Below are positions 1 to 6,662 of a DNA stretch of 9,952 nucleotides, piece by piece. The notes below the pieces were generated by a model. The model searched no databases. It was not told where the DNA came from and saw nothing but the letters and a program-made list of their open reading frames with translations. A program made the translations under genes and the position numbers. Location: NCBI GenBank assembly GCA_023431245.1, contig JAEYXO010000286.1, positions 1 to 9,952 of the forward strand. The letters are read 5' to 3'. This stretch comes from Pseudomonadota bacterium (lineage in GTDB: Bacteria; Pseudomonadota; Gammaproteobacteria; Burkholderiales; SG8-41). The number at the start of each line of letters is the position of its first letter. The first letter of the stretch is position 1.

Positions 1-607
1 CGCGCACCACGCCGAGGTTCGGCTGCAGGGTCGTGAACGGGTAATCGGCGACCTTGGGCCGCGCCGCCGAGATCGCGCGGATCAGCGTCGATTTGCCGGC
101 GTTGGGCATGCCCTGCAGGCCAACATCGGCGAGCACCTTCAGTTCCAGCTTGAGGTGGCGCGAGATGCCGGGTTCGCCGACGGTGAACTGCCGTGGCGCG
201 CGGTTGGTACTGGATTTGAAATGCAGGTTGCCGAGCCCGCCGCGGCCGCCCTGCGCCAGCGTCACACGCTCGCCGTCCTGTGCGAGATCGAACAGGATTT
301 CGCCGGTTTCGGCATCGCTGATCACGGTACCCACCGGCATGCGCAGCACGATGTCGTCTGCGGCGCGCCCGAAGCAGTCCGAGCCCATGCCTTTTTGCCC
401 GTTTTTCGCGCGGTGGATTCGGGCGTAACGGTAATCGATGAGCGTGTTGATGTTGCGGTCGGCGACGGCGTGGATGCTGCCGCCGCGGCCGCCGTCGCCG
501 CCGTCCGGCCCGCCGCGCGGCACGAACTTTTCGCGGCGGAAGCTGGCGACGCCATCCCCGCCCTTGCCGGCATGGACTTCTATGCGCGCTTCATCGATGA
601 ATTTCAT
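1..607 (-). CDS. obg: GTPase Obg/CgtA, N-terminal part (runs off left edge)
   Basis: This is the essential Obg-family GTPase, which acts in late assembly of the large ribosomal subunit and in stress and cell-cycle signalling. About 202 residues are visible, roughly half of a family protein of about 390. It begins MKFIDEARIEVHAGKGGDG and continues with the glycine-rich Obg fold (residues 1 to about 158), including GGPDGGDGGRGGS and DRNINTLIDYR. The GTPase domain follows: the P-loop GMPNAGKST spans residues 166-174 with Lys172, and the switch I region YPFTTLQPNLGVV reaches the window edge. The ATG at 607 is fixed by the family's conserved N-terminus. The ribosome binding site is weak (GGGA about 5 nt upstream). 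The gene is third after rplU and rpmA, but a strong terminator lies 14 nt before its start, so its level probably depends on readthrough. Family assignment is certain; the C-terminal half cannot be judged. Confidence 0.97.
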   Translation of the reverse strand, partial: MKFIDEARIEVHAGKGGDGVASFRREKFVPRGGPDGGDGGRGGSIHAVADRNINTLIDYRYARIHRAKNGQKGMGSDCFGRAADDIVLRMPVGTVISDAETGEILFDLAQDGERVTLAQGGRGGLGNLHFKSSTNRAPRQFTVGEPGISRHLKLELKVLADVGLQGMPNAGKSTLIRAISAARPKVADYPFTTLQPNLGVVR

Positions 608-621
608 GGGGGTCCCGAAAC

Positions 622-652
622 AAAAAGGCCCTGTCGTTCAACAGGGCCTTTT
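622..652 (-). terminator. Intrinsic terminator between rpmA and obg
   Basis: A perfect 12-bp inverted repeat (623-634 with 641-652) encloses a 6-nt loop. Read on the minus strand the stem core is AAGGCCCTGT/ACAGGGCCTT and it ends in a TTTTTG tract, the layout of a Rho-independent terminator. It starts about 20 nt after the rpmA stop codon and ends about 14 nt before the obg start codon, so it probably lowers obg transcription relative to the two ribosomal protein genes. Confidence 0.88.
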
Positions 653-670
653 CAGCGAAGCATAAGGGGC

Positions 671-928
671 TCAGGCAGGAACGACGCTCACGGTCTTGCG
701 CTGCTGGGGGCCTTTTTCCGCGAACTGCACGCGCCCGTCGACTTTCGCGAACAGCGTGTGGTCGCGGCCGATGCCGACATTCTCGCCCGCATGCATGCGG
801 GTGCCGCGCTGGCGCACGATGATGCTGCCCGCCGGCACGAGTTCGCCGCCGAAACACTTCACGCCAAGCCGCTTCGATTCAGAGTCGCGGCCGTTGCGGG
901 AACTGCCGCCTGCTTTTTTATGTGCCAT
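671..928 (-). CDS. rpmA: 50S ribosomal protein L27
   Basis: Ribosomal protein L27 (bL27) of the 50S subunit; its N-terminal tail reaches towards the peptidyl transferase centre. The 85-residue product begins MAHKKAGGSSRNGRDSESKR, the invariant start of proteobacterial L27, and contains RQRGTRMHAGENVGIGRDHTLFA. The length is normal. The mature-type AHKKA start shows there is no cleaved N-terminal extension of the Firmicute kind. The ATG at 928 is preceded by AAGGAG with a 7-nt spacer. The gene follows rplU after 11 nt, and the rplU stop codon TAA abuts this ribosome binding site, so the two are probably translationally coupled. A terminator follows downstream. Confidence 0.98.
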   Translation of the reverse strand: MAHKKAGGSSRNGRDSESKRLGVKCFGGELVPAGSIIVRQRGTRMHAGENVGIGRDHTLFAKVDGRVQFAEKGPQQRKTVSVVPA

Positions 929-939
929 TCGAGTGCTCC

Positions 940-1251
940 TTAGCCTGCAATGCCCGTGATTTCGAGCTCGGTGAAGTTCTGCCGGTGGCCCTGGGTCTTG
1001 CGGTAGTGCTTGCGCCGGCGCATCTTGAAAATGCGCACCTTGTCGCCACGGCCCTGCGACAGCACCTTCGCGGTGACCGCCGCGCCCGAGACCAGCGGCG
1101 TGCCGAGTTTGACGCTGCCATCCTGGGCAACCATCAGAACCTGGTCCAGGGTGACTTCCGATCCGACATCGGCCGGCAGTTGCTCGACCTTGATTTTGGT
1201 GCCGGCGCTCACGCGGTACTGCTTGCCGCCGGTCTTGACTACCGCATACAT
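940..1251 (-). CDS. rplU: 50S ribosomal protein L21
   Basis: Ribosomal protein L21 (bL21), a 23S rRNA-binding protein of the large subunit. The product has 103 residues, the usual length, starting MYAVVKTGGKQYRVSAG and containing the hallmark VRIFKMRRRKHYRKTQGHRQ near the C-terminus, followed by FTELEITGI. The reading frame stays open 14 codons further upstream, but the start at 1251 is preferred. It gives the family N-terminus, has GAGGGG 7 nt upstream, and lies about 27 nt downstream of the predicted transcription start, which would leave the earlier ATG untranscribed. It is the first gene of the rplU-rpmA-obg cluster and is divergent from ispB, as is common in proteobacteria. Confidence 0.97.
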   Translation of the reverse strand: MYAVVKTGGKQYRVSAGTKIKVEQLPADVGSEVTLDQVLMVAQDGSVKLGTPLVSGAAVTAKVLSQGRGDKVRIFKMRRRKHYRKTQGHRQNFTELEITGIAG

Positions 1252-1284
1252 TGGATAACCCCTCAGAACCACGGAAAGCCGCGG

Positions 1285-1313
1285 ATTATACAAGCCGGCC
1301 GGTCCGCAGTCAA
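1285..1313 (-). promoter_or_regulatory. Sigma70 promoter of rplU-rpmA
   Basis: On the minus strand TTGACT (1313-1308) is separated by exactly 17 bp from a perfect TATAAT (1290-1285). The expected start is near 1278, giving a leader of about 27 nt, too short for a structured L21 autoregulatory leader. The discriminator after the -10 is GC-rich (CCGCGGC), a feature known from stringently controlled ribosomal promoters; regulation by ppGpp here is an inference. Confidence 0.88.
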
Positions 1314-1352
1314 AGCTTAGCGAAACCCCGCCGGATATCGATAGTTTATGAA

Positions 1353-1365
1353 AATCAATGGATTA
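1353..1365 (+). promoter_or_regulatory. Possible IHF-binding site between the divergent promoters
   Basis: AATCAATGGATTA matches the IHF core consensus WATCAANNNNTTR at every specified base. It lies in a short AT-rich patch in the rplU/ispB divergent region, about 40 bp behind the rplU -35 and about 70 bp upstream of the putative ispB start. The match alone is weak evidence, because such a 13-mer occurs by chance every few tens of kilobases. Confidence 0.3.
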
Positions 1366-1420
1366 GGGCGGGTGGCGGGTGATCCGGCCGGGAGCCCGGG
1401 GCGCCGGCAGGCGGCAGAAT

Positions 1421-1429
1421 TGTTATGAT
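1421..1429 (+). promoter_or_regulatory. Extended -10 promoter of ispB
   Basis: TGTTATGAT is a full extended -10 element (TGn followed by TATGAT). No recognisable -35 lies 16-18 bp upstream, which extended -10 promoters can tolerate. The predicted start near 1436 is only about 15 nt ahead of the chosen ispB start codon, and it argues against translation from the earlier in-frame GTG at 1379. Confidence 0.55.
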
Positions 1430-1450
1430 CCGCCTTTTTCGCGGCTTCCA

Positions 1451-2419
1451 GTGTTTCTCGAAAAACTAGGCGAACTGCTCGCCCCCGACATGCAGGCCGT
1501 GGACCGCGTCATCCGCGACCGCTTGCATTCCGACGTCGTGCTGATCCGCCAGGTTGCCGAATACATCATCGGCGGAGGCGGCAAGCGCCTGCGCCCGGCA
1601 CTGGTGCTGCTGTCGGCCGGAGCGCTCGGTTACCGCGGCAACGCGCACCACACGCTTGCCGCGGTGGTGGAGTTCATCCACACGGCGACGCTGCTTCATG
1701 ATGACGTCGTGGACGAGTCCTCCCTGCGGCGCGGGCGTCCGACCGCAAACACCCTGTTCGGCAATGCGGCCTCGGTCCTGGTCGGTGACTTCGTGTATTC
1801 GCGTGCTTTCCAGATGATGGTGAACGTCGATGACATGCGCGTGCTGCATGTGCTCGCGGATGCGACCAACGTCATCGCCGAGGGTGAGGTCCTGCAGCTG
1901 ATGAACTGCCGGAATGCCGATGTCGACGAGGCGGGTTACCTGAAGGTCATCCGCTACAAGACGGCCAAGCTGTTCGAGGCGGCGGCCTGCCTCGGCGCCC
2001 TGCTTGCGGGGGCATCCCCGCAGACCGAGGCCGCGATGGCCGCGTACGGCAGCCACCTCGGCACGGCCTTCCAGCTGGTTGACGACCTGCTCGATTACTC
2101 CGGGGACTCCGCGGTGATCGGCAAGAATGTCGGTGATGACCTGGCCGAGGGCAAGCCGACCCTGCCGCTGATCCGGGTGATCCGGCAGGGCACCCCGGAC
2201 GAAGCCGCCGTGGTCCGCCGGGCCCTGGAATCAGGGGGGCTCAACGAGATCGATGCCGTGCTGGCGGCGATACGCCGCTCGGGCGCGCTTGACTACACGC
2301 GGCGCCAGGCCGAGGCGGAAGCGCAGGCTGCATGCGCTGCTCTGGCGGAGATTCCGCACACGCAGTACCGGGATTATTTGCTACAATTGGCGTCGTTCGC
2401 GGTGACGCGGACGCATTGA
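1451..2419 (+). CDS. ispB: Long-chain polyprenyl (octaprenyl) diphosphate synthase
   Basis: A trans-prenyltransferase that adds isopentenyl diphosphate units to farnesyl diphosphate, making the C40-type side chain of ubiquinone and menaquinone. With the GTG at 1451 it has 322 residues, close to the 323 of E. coli IspB. Visible motifs are GGGGKRLRP (41-49), the first aspartate-rich motif DDVVD (84-88) followed by ESSLRRGR, and the second motif DDLLD (211-215). The residue five before the first motif is Ala, as expected for a long-chain product. The frame is open back to a GTG at 1379, but those 24 extra residues (proline- and arginine-rich) match nothing in the family and would precede the predicted promoter. 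No clear ribosome binding site precedes 1451, so the start is less certain than the identity. The exact chain length cannot be read from sequence. Confidence 0.95.
   Translation: MFLEKLGELLAPDMQAVDRVIRDRLHSDVVLIRQVAEYIIGGGGKRLRPALVLLSAGALGYRGNAHHTLAAVVEFIHTATLLHDDVVDESSLRRGRPTANTLFGNAASVLVGDFVYSRAFQMMVNVDDMRVLHVLADATNVIAEGEVLQLMNCRNADVDEAGYLKVIRYKTAKLFEAAACLGALLAGASPQTEAAMAAYGSHLGTAFQLVDDLLDYSGDSAVIGKNVGDDLAEGKPTLPLIRVIRQGTPDEAAVVRRALESGGLNEIDAVLAAIRRSGALDYTRRQAEAEAQAACAALAEIPHTQYRDYLLQLASFAVTRTH
2379..2387 (+). promoter_or_regulatory. Possible extended -10 element for tRNA-Pro, inside the ispB 3' end
   Basis: TGCTACAAT fits an extended -10 (TGn-TACAAT) and lies about 88 nt upstream of the tRNA gene. 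No -35 is visible. Transcripts starting near 2393 would have to pass the hairpin at 2424-2444 before reaching the tRNA, so the assignment is uncertain. The surrounding GCTACAATTGGC recurs almost unchanged at 2746-2757. Confidence 0.3.
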
Positions 2420-2423
2420 CCGG

Positions 2424-2452
2424 AGGGCACGTGCAGCGTGCCCTTGTTGTTT
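2424..2452 (+). terminator. Intrinsic terminator after ispB
   Basis: An 8-bp stem (AGGGCACG at 2424-2431 with CGTGCCCT at 2437-2444) has a 5-nt loop and is followed by the T-rich run TGTTGTTT. It begins 5 nt after the ispB stop codon. The T tract is interrupted by G, so termination may be partial. Confidence 0.72.
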
Positions 2453-2474
2453 GTGTCTGCGGTCGATCCAAATT

Positions 2475-2551
<77 letters not shown>

Positions 2552-2567
2552 CCATTTCTGGATGTTG

Positions 2568-2595
2568 ACCGGGCCGTTTAAGACGGCCCGGTTTT
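2568..2595 (+). terminator. Intrinsic terminator after tRNA-Pro
   Basis: A perfect 10-bp stem (ACCGGGCCGT at 2568-2577 with ACGGCCCGGT at 2583-2592) has the loop TTAAG and is followed by TTTT. It lies 16 nt after the tRNA CCA end and is the natural 3' end of the tRNA precursor. Confidence 0.88.
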
Positions 2596-2875
2596 CCCGG
2601 CTCCGGAGTCTTCCTGTATCCCGTGTCGCATATGCCTTCGGCGCCGCGCCGGTCCTGATGCCATGATGCCGGACACTCCCGTCCGGAGCGTCGCGATTCC
2701 GTTTCAGTCCGCATCAAATCGTCAAGCTTGCGGCGGCCATCGGGGGCTACAATCGGCCTTGCGTTTTCTGGCGCTGCCGGCCGCGGACCCGAAGCCGGCG
2801 CACACTCGGGAACCGGCGCCCCAAGGCGCTGCTCCGCGTGATGCATGACGGGTGGTCCGGTTTCCGGGGATATTG
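2596..2875. other. Intergenic region with no convincing gene
   Basis: This stretch separates the tRNA-Pro terminator from the pilSR operon. Short open frames on both strands have no start context and no family resemblance. It contains a 6-bp inverted repeat CCGGAC/GTCCGG (2669-2674, 2681-2686) without a T tract, a GCGCC-CCAA-GGCGC hairpin near 2815-2829, and a -10-like TACAAT at 2748-2753. I see no sigma54 site (GG-N10-GC class) that I would trust. Confidence 0.5.
2748..2753 (+). promoter_or_regulatory. Possible -10 element for the PP0621-pilSR-ampD operon
   Basis: TACAAT matches five of six bases of the -10 consensus and lies about 123 nt before the first gene of the operon. No -35 is recognisable at 16-18 bp. 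It shares the 12-mer GCTACAATYGGC with 2380-2391, which is mild support that both are used. Confidence 0.3.
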
Positions 2876-3097
2876 ATGGTCAAGTTCCTGCTTGTCGCTA
2901 TTGTTGTGGCGCTCGTGATCTGGCTGCTGCGCGGCCGCCGGCGGCCGGGCCGGAAGCCGCCGGCCGCGCCGCCACCGGAAGACATGGTGAGTTGCGCGCA
3001 CTGCGGCATTCATTTCCCGCGAGGCGAGGGGCTGGTCTCCGGCGGCCGCCAATTCTGCACGGAGGCCCATCGTGACCAGTTCCGTCCATCACGCTGA
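2876..3097 (+). CDS. Small membrane-anchored zinc-ribbon-like protein, PP0621 family
   Basis: A 73-residue protein of a proteobacterial family known by the locus name PP0621; its biochemical role is not known to me. Residues 3-18 (KFLLVAIVVALVIWLL) form one hydrophobic helix. A strongly basic RGRRRPGRK stretch follows, so the C-terminus should be cytoplasmic, then a proline-rich linker. The tail has a likely metal site: Cys40-x2-Cys43, then Cys61-x3-His65 (CAHC ... CTEAH), like a small treble-clef or zinc ribbon. The ATG at 2876 is preferred over an in-frame GTG at 2852 because it places the helix at the very N-terminus and has GGGGA 5 nt upstream. It lies 9 nt before pilS, whose ribosome binding site overlaps this stop codon, suggesting coupled translation and a role with the kinase. 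Family recognition is from memory of the pattern. Confidence 0.8.
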   Translation: MVKFLLVAIVVALVIWLLRGRRRPGRKPPAAPPPEDMVSCAHCGIHFPRGEGLVSGGRQFCTEAHRDQFRPSR

Positions 3098-3106
3098 GAG
3101 GCGGCC

Positions 3107-4717
3107 TTGAACACATTGACGCCGCCGGTGGCGACCGAACTCCGTGAAGCAGGTCCGGCCCGGCATGCCCCCGAGGCTTACTGGCGCTCGCTTCAGTTGT
3201 TCAACGGCTACCGGCTCGCGGCCGCGCTGCTGCTGTTGCTGGCCGCGGCGTTCTGGGGGGACACGCTCCAGTTCGGTTCGCGGAACATGCGCCTGTTCCT
3301 GCTGGCCGCCGCCGGTTACGCCGCCTTCGCCCTGGCGATGTTCGCGGTCATCCGCACCCGCGAACATTTCACCTGGCAACTCGCGCTCCAGGTCGGCGGA
3401 GACATCGTTTTTGTGGTGCTGCTGATGTATGCCAGCGGCGGTCTCTCCAGCGGTCTCGGCCTGCTGCTGCTGACTTCGCTGGCCGCCGCCGGGCTGGTCA
3501 CCCGCGGCCAGCTGACGCTTTTTTTCGCCGCCATCGCGACCATCGCAGTGCTGCTTGAGCACACCTACGAGGTGCTGCGTTTCTCCGAAAGCGGCGCGCA
3601 GTACGCGCAGGCCGGACTGCTGTCGATCGCCTACTTCGCGATCGCCTGGCTGGCGCATGCGCTCGCGACGCGTTCGCTGGCGAGCGAGCGGCTGGCGGCA
3701 CAGCGCGAGATCGACCTTGCCAACATGGCGCAGGTCAACCAGCTGGTGATCCAGGACATGGAGCACGGCGTGATCGTGGTCGACGGCGCCGGCATCGTGC
3801 GCCAGGTCAACACCGCCGCCGAGCGCATGATCGGCGGCATGCGCGGCGGCGGCGTGGTGGCGCTGCGCGACCGCGCGCCGGCGCTGTACGAACGGGTCGA
3901 ATCCTGGCTGCGCGACCAGCAGGGGCAGGAATCACCCGATGCGTTCGAGATCGGTGCCAACCTGCGCGCGCGCCTGGTGCCGGTGGCGCCGCGCCGGGGC
4001 GCCGGGGCCGTGATATTCCTCGAGGATCTGGCGCGGATCAGGGCGGAGGCGCGCCAGCTGAAACTGGCGGCGCTGGGGCGCCTCACGGCCAACATCGCCC
4101 ACGAGATCCGCAATCCCCTGGGAGCCATCAGCCATGCCGCGGAACTGCTGCAGGAGGAGTCCGGGGTGTCGGCGGGCGCGCAGCGCCTGATGACCATCAT
4201 CCATGACAACACGCGGCGCCTCGACCGCATGATCAACGATGTGCAGACCCTCAACCGCGGAGAACGCGCGAAGCGCGAGCGTTTCCACCTGGGAACCTAC
4301 CTGCGCGGATTTGTCGACCAGTTCAATGCCACGGAAAAACTCCCGGCGGATCTCATCGAGCTGCACCTGGCTGACGACGTGAACGTGATGTTCGACAGGG
4401 ACCATCTCAACCAGGTGTTGTGGAACCTGTGCCGGAACGCCTTGCGCCATTCGCGTCGCGCTCCGGGCAGCATCCGTCTCGAAGTGGCGCGGGCCGGCCG
4501 CGGCAATGCAGTAAAATTGGATGTCGTCGACGATGGTCCGGGCGTGCCGCCGGAGTCGCGCAACAAGCTGTTCGAGCCGTTTTTCACGACATCGCCGGGG
4601 GGCACCGGACTGGGCATCTACCTGGCGCGGGAAATCTGCGAAGCCAACGGGGCCGCGCTGGAATATGTCGATTCGACGGGCGGCGCGCGGTTCTCGGTAA
4701 CCTGCGCCGCCGGGTAA
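3107..4717 (+). CDS. pilS: PilS-like membrane sensor histidine kinase
   Basis: Sensor kinase that should autophosphorylate and pass phosphate to the regulator encoded next. PilS controls pilin transcription in Pseudomonas and relatives. The protein has 536 residues, near the 530 of P. aeruginosa PilS. About six hydrophobic helices lie within residues 34-188 with almost no periplasmic loops. A PAS-like region follows (about 208-310, NQLVIQDMEHGVIVVDGAG). The H box is NIAHEIRNPLGAISHAAELL with the phosphoacceptor at His332, the N box includes NLCRNALRH (Asn444), the G1 box is DDGPG (475-479), and the G2 box is GGTGLGIYL (498-506). All catalytic motifs are intact. The likely start is TTG at 3107, with GAGAGG upstream overlapping the previous stop; no in-frame ATG fits. 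pilR follows 13 nt after the stop. No pilin genes are in the window, so the pilus role is inferred from family resemblance. Confidence 0.9.
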   Translation: MNTLTPPVATELREAGPARHAPEAYWRSLQLFNGYRLAAALLLLLAAAFWGDTLQFGSRNMRLFLLAAAGYAAFALAMFAVIRTREHFTWQLALQVGGDIVFVVLLMYASGGLSSGLGLLLLTSLAAAGLVTRGQLTLFFAAIATIAVLLEHTYEVLRFSESGAQYAQAGLLSIAYFAIAWLAHALATRSLASERLAAQREIDLANMAQVNQLVIQDMEHGVIVVDGAGIVRQVNTAAERMIGGMRGGGVVALRDRAPALYERVESWLRDQQGQESPDAFEIGANLRARLVPVAPRRGAGAVIFLEDLARIRAEARQLKLAALGRLTANIAHEIRNPLGAISHAAELLQEESGVSAGAQRLMTIIHDNTRRLDRMINDVQTLNRGERAKRERFHLGTYLRGFVDQFNATEKLPADLIELHLADDVNVMFDRDHLNQVLWNLCRNALRHSRRAPGSIRLEVARAGRGNAVKLDVVDDGPGVPPESRNKLFEPFFTTSPGGTGLGIYLAREICEANGAALEYVDSTGGARFSVTCAAG

Positions 4718-4730
4718 ACAGGAGAAACCA

Positions 4731-6101
4731 TTGGCCACTGGGCAGGTGCTGGTCGTCGATGACGAGGCGGACATCCGGGAACTGCTCGGGATGACGCTGA
4801 TCCGCATGGGCCTGGAGCCGCAGTGCGCAGGCAGCGTGTCCGAGGCCCTGTCGCTGCTCGGGAGCAATGCTTTCGAGCTGTGCCTCACCGACATGCGCCT
4901 GCCCGACGGCGACGGGCTGTCCATCGTCGAACACATCATGCGCAACCACCCCAGCCTGCCGGTCGCCGTGATCACCGCGCACGGCAGTGCGGAGAATGCG
5001 GTTGCCGCGCTGAAGGCCGGCGCATTTGATTACCTTGGCAAGCCGGTGTCCCTGGACCAGCTGCGCGCCCTGGTGCGGTCGGCGCTGAAGCTGCCGCGTC
5101 CCGGTGCGGAGCGCCGTGACGGCGAGGCGGGCGCAGCTGCGGCGGCCGGCATGCCGCATCTGATCGGCGAATCGCCGCTGATGGCGCAGGCGCGGCAGCT
5201 GATCGACAAGCTGGCACGCAGCCAGGCGCCGGTGCAGATCAGCGGCGAGTCGGGCAGCGGCAAGGAGCTCGCGGCGCGCCTGATACACCTGAACGGCGCG
5301 CGCCGCGAAGGTCCTTTCCTGGCCGTCAACTGCGGCGCCATTCCCGAGAACCTGATGGAGTCGGAGTTCTTCGGCCATCGCAAGGGGGCTTTCACCGGCG
5401 CCCTGGCCGACCACGACGGATTTTTCCAGGCCGCCAGCGGCGGCACGCTGTTTCTCGACGAGGTCGGCGACCTGCCCCTGTCGATGCAGGTCAAGCTGCT
5501 GCGCGCAATCCAGGAGAAGCGCGTGCGCAAGCTGGGATCGACCGGCGAGGATCCGGTCGACGTGCGCATCATCAGCGCCACGCACCGCCACCTGGCCGAC
5601 GAGGTGAAAAGCGGCGCATTCCGCCAGGATCTCTACTACCGCCTGAACGTGATCGAATTGCGCATGCCGGCCCTGCGCGAACTGCGCGAAGACATTCCGC
5701 GGCTGGCCGCGTCGATACTCGGGCGCCATGCCGGCGGCGGCCGCGTGCCGCGGCTCTCGGCGCAGGCCGAGGCGGCCCTGCAGGACTATCACTTTCCCGG
5801 CAATGTCCGCGAGCTCGAAAACATCCTCGAGCGTGCGGTGGCGCTGACCAGCGGTGACGAAATCCAGGTTGAAGACCTGCAGCTGACGCATGAACGCGCC
5901 GCCGTGCCCGAGGCCGACATCGAAGGCCTGCCGCTGCCGGAACGCCTGGAGGCGATCGAGCGCAGGGCGATACTGGATGCCCTCGAGCGCGCGCGCTACA
6001 ACCAGACCGCGGCCGCCAAGCTGCTGGGCATATCCTTCCGCGCCCTGCGTTACCGCATCCAGCGCCTGGGAATCCGGCAGGAGCTGGATGCCAAACCCTG
6101 A
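4731..6101 (+). CDS. pilR: PilR-like sigma54-dependent response regulator
   Basis: NtrC-family activator that uses ATP hydrolysis to open sigma54 promoters when phosphorylated by its partner kinase. It has 456 residues. The receiver domain (about 5-118) has acidic Asp10/Asp11, phosphoacceptor Asp54 (LTDMRLPDGDG) and Lys104 (YLGKP). The AAA+ domain (about 148-375) has Walker A GESGSGKE (172-179), the sigma54-contact loop GAFTGA (219-224), Walker B LFLDE ending at Glu244, and an arginine-rich sensor region (FRQDLYYRLNV, FPGNVRELEN). A Fis-type helix-turn-helix closes the protein (YNQTAAAKLLGISFRALRYRIQRL split over about 423-447). The start is TTG at 4731 with AGGAGA 5 nt upstream, and MATGQVLVVDDEAD follows directly. 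Context beside the PilS-like kinase supports PilR over NtrC or NtrX. Its target promoters are not identifiable here. Confidence 0.92.
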   Translation: MATGQVLVVDDEADIRELLGMTLIRMGLEPQCAGSVSEALSLLGSNAFELCLTDMRLPDGDGLSIVEHIMRNHPSLPVAVITAHGSAENAVAALKAGAFDYLGKPVSLDQLRALVRSALKLPRPGAERRDGEAGAAAAAGMPHLIGESPLMAQARQLIDKLARSQAPVQISGESGSGKELAARLIHLNGARREGPFLAVNCGAIPENLMESEFFGHRKGAFTGALADHDGFFQAASGGTLFLDEVGDLPLSMQVKLLRAIQEKRVRKLGSTGEDPVDVRIISATHRHLADEVKSGAFRQDLYYRLNVIELRMPALRELREDIPRLAASILGRHAGGGRVPRLSAQAEAALQDYHFPGNVRELENILERAVALTSGDEIQVEDLQLTHERAAVPEADIEGLPLPERLEAIERRAILDALERARYNQTAAAKLLGISFRALRYRIQRLGIRQELDAKP

Positions 6102-6113
6102 TCCAGCGGTCGC

Positions 6114-6662
6114 ATGAACATCGACGCCGAAGGGCTGGCCGAGGGGGCCGAGTACATCCCGTCCCCGAACCGTGACGAGCGGCCCGCCGGTGCGGCCGTG
6201 GAGTTGCTGGTCATCCACAACATCAGTCTGCCGCCCGGCGTTTTTGGCGGCGATGCGGTGATCGACCTGTTCCTGAACCGCCTCGATCCGCGGGCGCATC
6301 CCTATTACGAAACCATCGCCACCCTGCGTGTATCCGCACATTTTTTCATCCGTCGCGACGGCGCGCTGCTGCAGTTCGTGCCTTGCGGCATGCGGGCATG
6401 GCATGCCGGGCAGTCATCTTGGCGGGGCCGCGAACGCTGCAACGATTTCTCGATCGGCATCGAACTGGAGGGCAGCGATGATCTGGCCTACAGCGATGCC
6501 CAGTATGACCGTCTCGCCGTGCTGGCCCGGGCCCTGCACGCGCGTTATCCCATCGTTGCCAGTGCCGGGCATTGCGACATTGCGCCGGGGCGCAAGACGG
6601 ATCCGGGGCCGCTATTTGACTGGCACCGTTATTTCCGGGAAACCGCGAAAAACGTAGTTTAA
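6114..6662 (+). CDS. ampD: 1,6-anhydro-N-acetylmuramyl-L-alanine amidase AmpD
   Basis: Cytoplasmic zinc amidase of peptidoglycan recycling. It cuts the bond between 1,6-anhydro-N-acetylmuramic acid and the L-alanine of the stem peptide; loss of AmpD raises the muropeptides that induce AmpC-type beta-lactamases in many Gram-negatives. The protein has 182 residues, matching the 183 of E. coli AmpD. Zinc ligands are His35 (LLVIHNISLPPG), His153 (AGHCDIAPGRKTDPGP) and Asp163. The catalytic Glu117 (SIGIELEG) and Lys161 are present, as is the AWHAG motif. There is no signal peptide, so it is AmpD rather than the periplasmic AmiD. The ATG at 6114 lies 12 nt after pilR with only a weak ribosome binding site, suggesting coupled translation. 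No ampE follows; a terminator begins at the stop codon. Confidence 0.96.
   Translation: MNIDAEGLAEGAEYIPSPNRDERPAGAAVELLVIHNISLPPGVFGGDAVIDLFLNRLDPRAHPYYETIATLRVSAHFFIRRDGALLQFVPCGMRAWHAGQSSWRGRERCNDFSIGIELEGSDDLAYSDAQYDRLAVLARALHARYPIVASAGHCDIAPGRKTDPGPLFDWHRYFRETAKNVV

Noticed and set aside
155..943. A 262-codon plus-strand open frame opposite obg and rpmA
   Set aside because: It is antisense to two conserved genes, spans a terminator hairpin, and has no domain or ribosome binding site support.
1252..1293. An upstream start for rplU adding 14 residues
   Set aside because: L21 proteins begin at MYAV(V/I)KTGGKQY; a good ribosome binding site precedes 1251 and the TATAAT promoter lies within the extension.
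1379..1450. An upstream GTG start for ispB adding 24 residues
   Set aside because: The added residues have no family counterpart, and the extended -10 at 1421-1429 lies within this stretch.
2669..2686. CCGGAC/GTCCGG inverted repeat as a terminator or operator
   Set aside because: There is no T tract, and 6-bp GC palindromes are common by chance at this base composition.
4584..6404. A 606-codon minus-strand open frame opposite pilR and ampD
   Set aside because: Same third-position bias effect. It crosses two well-supported genes and has no recognisable domain.
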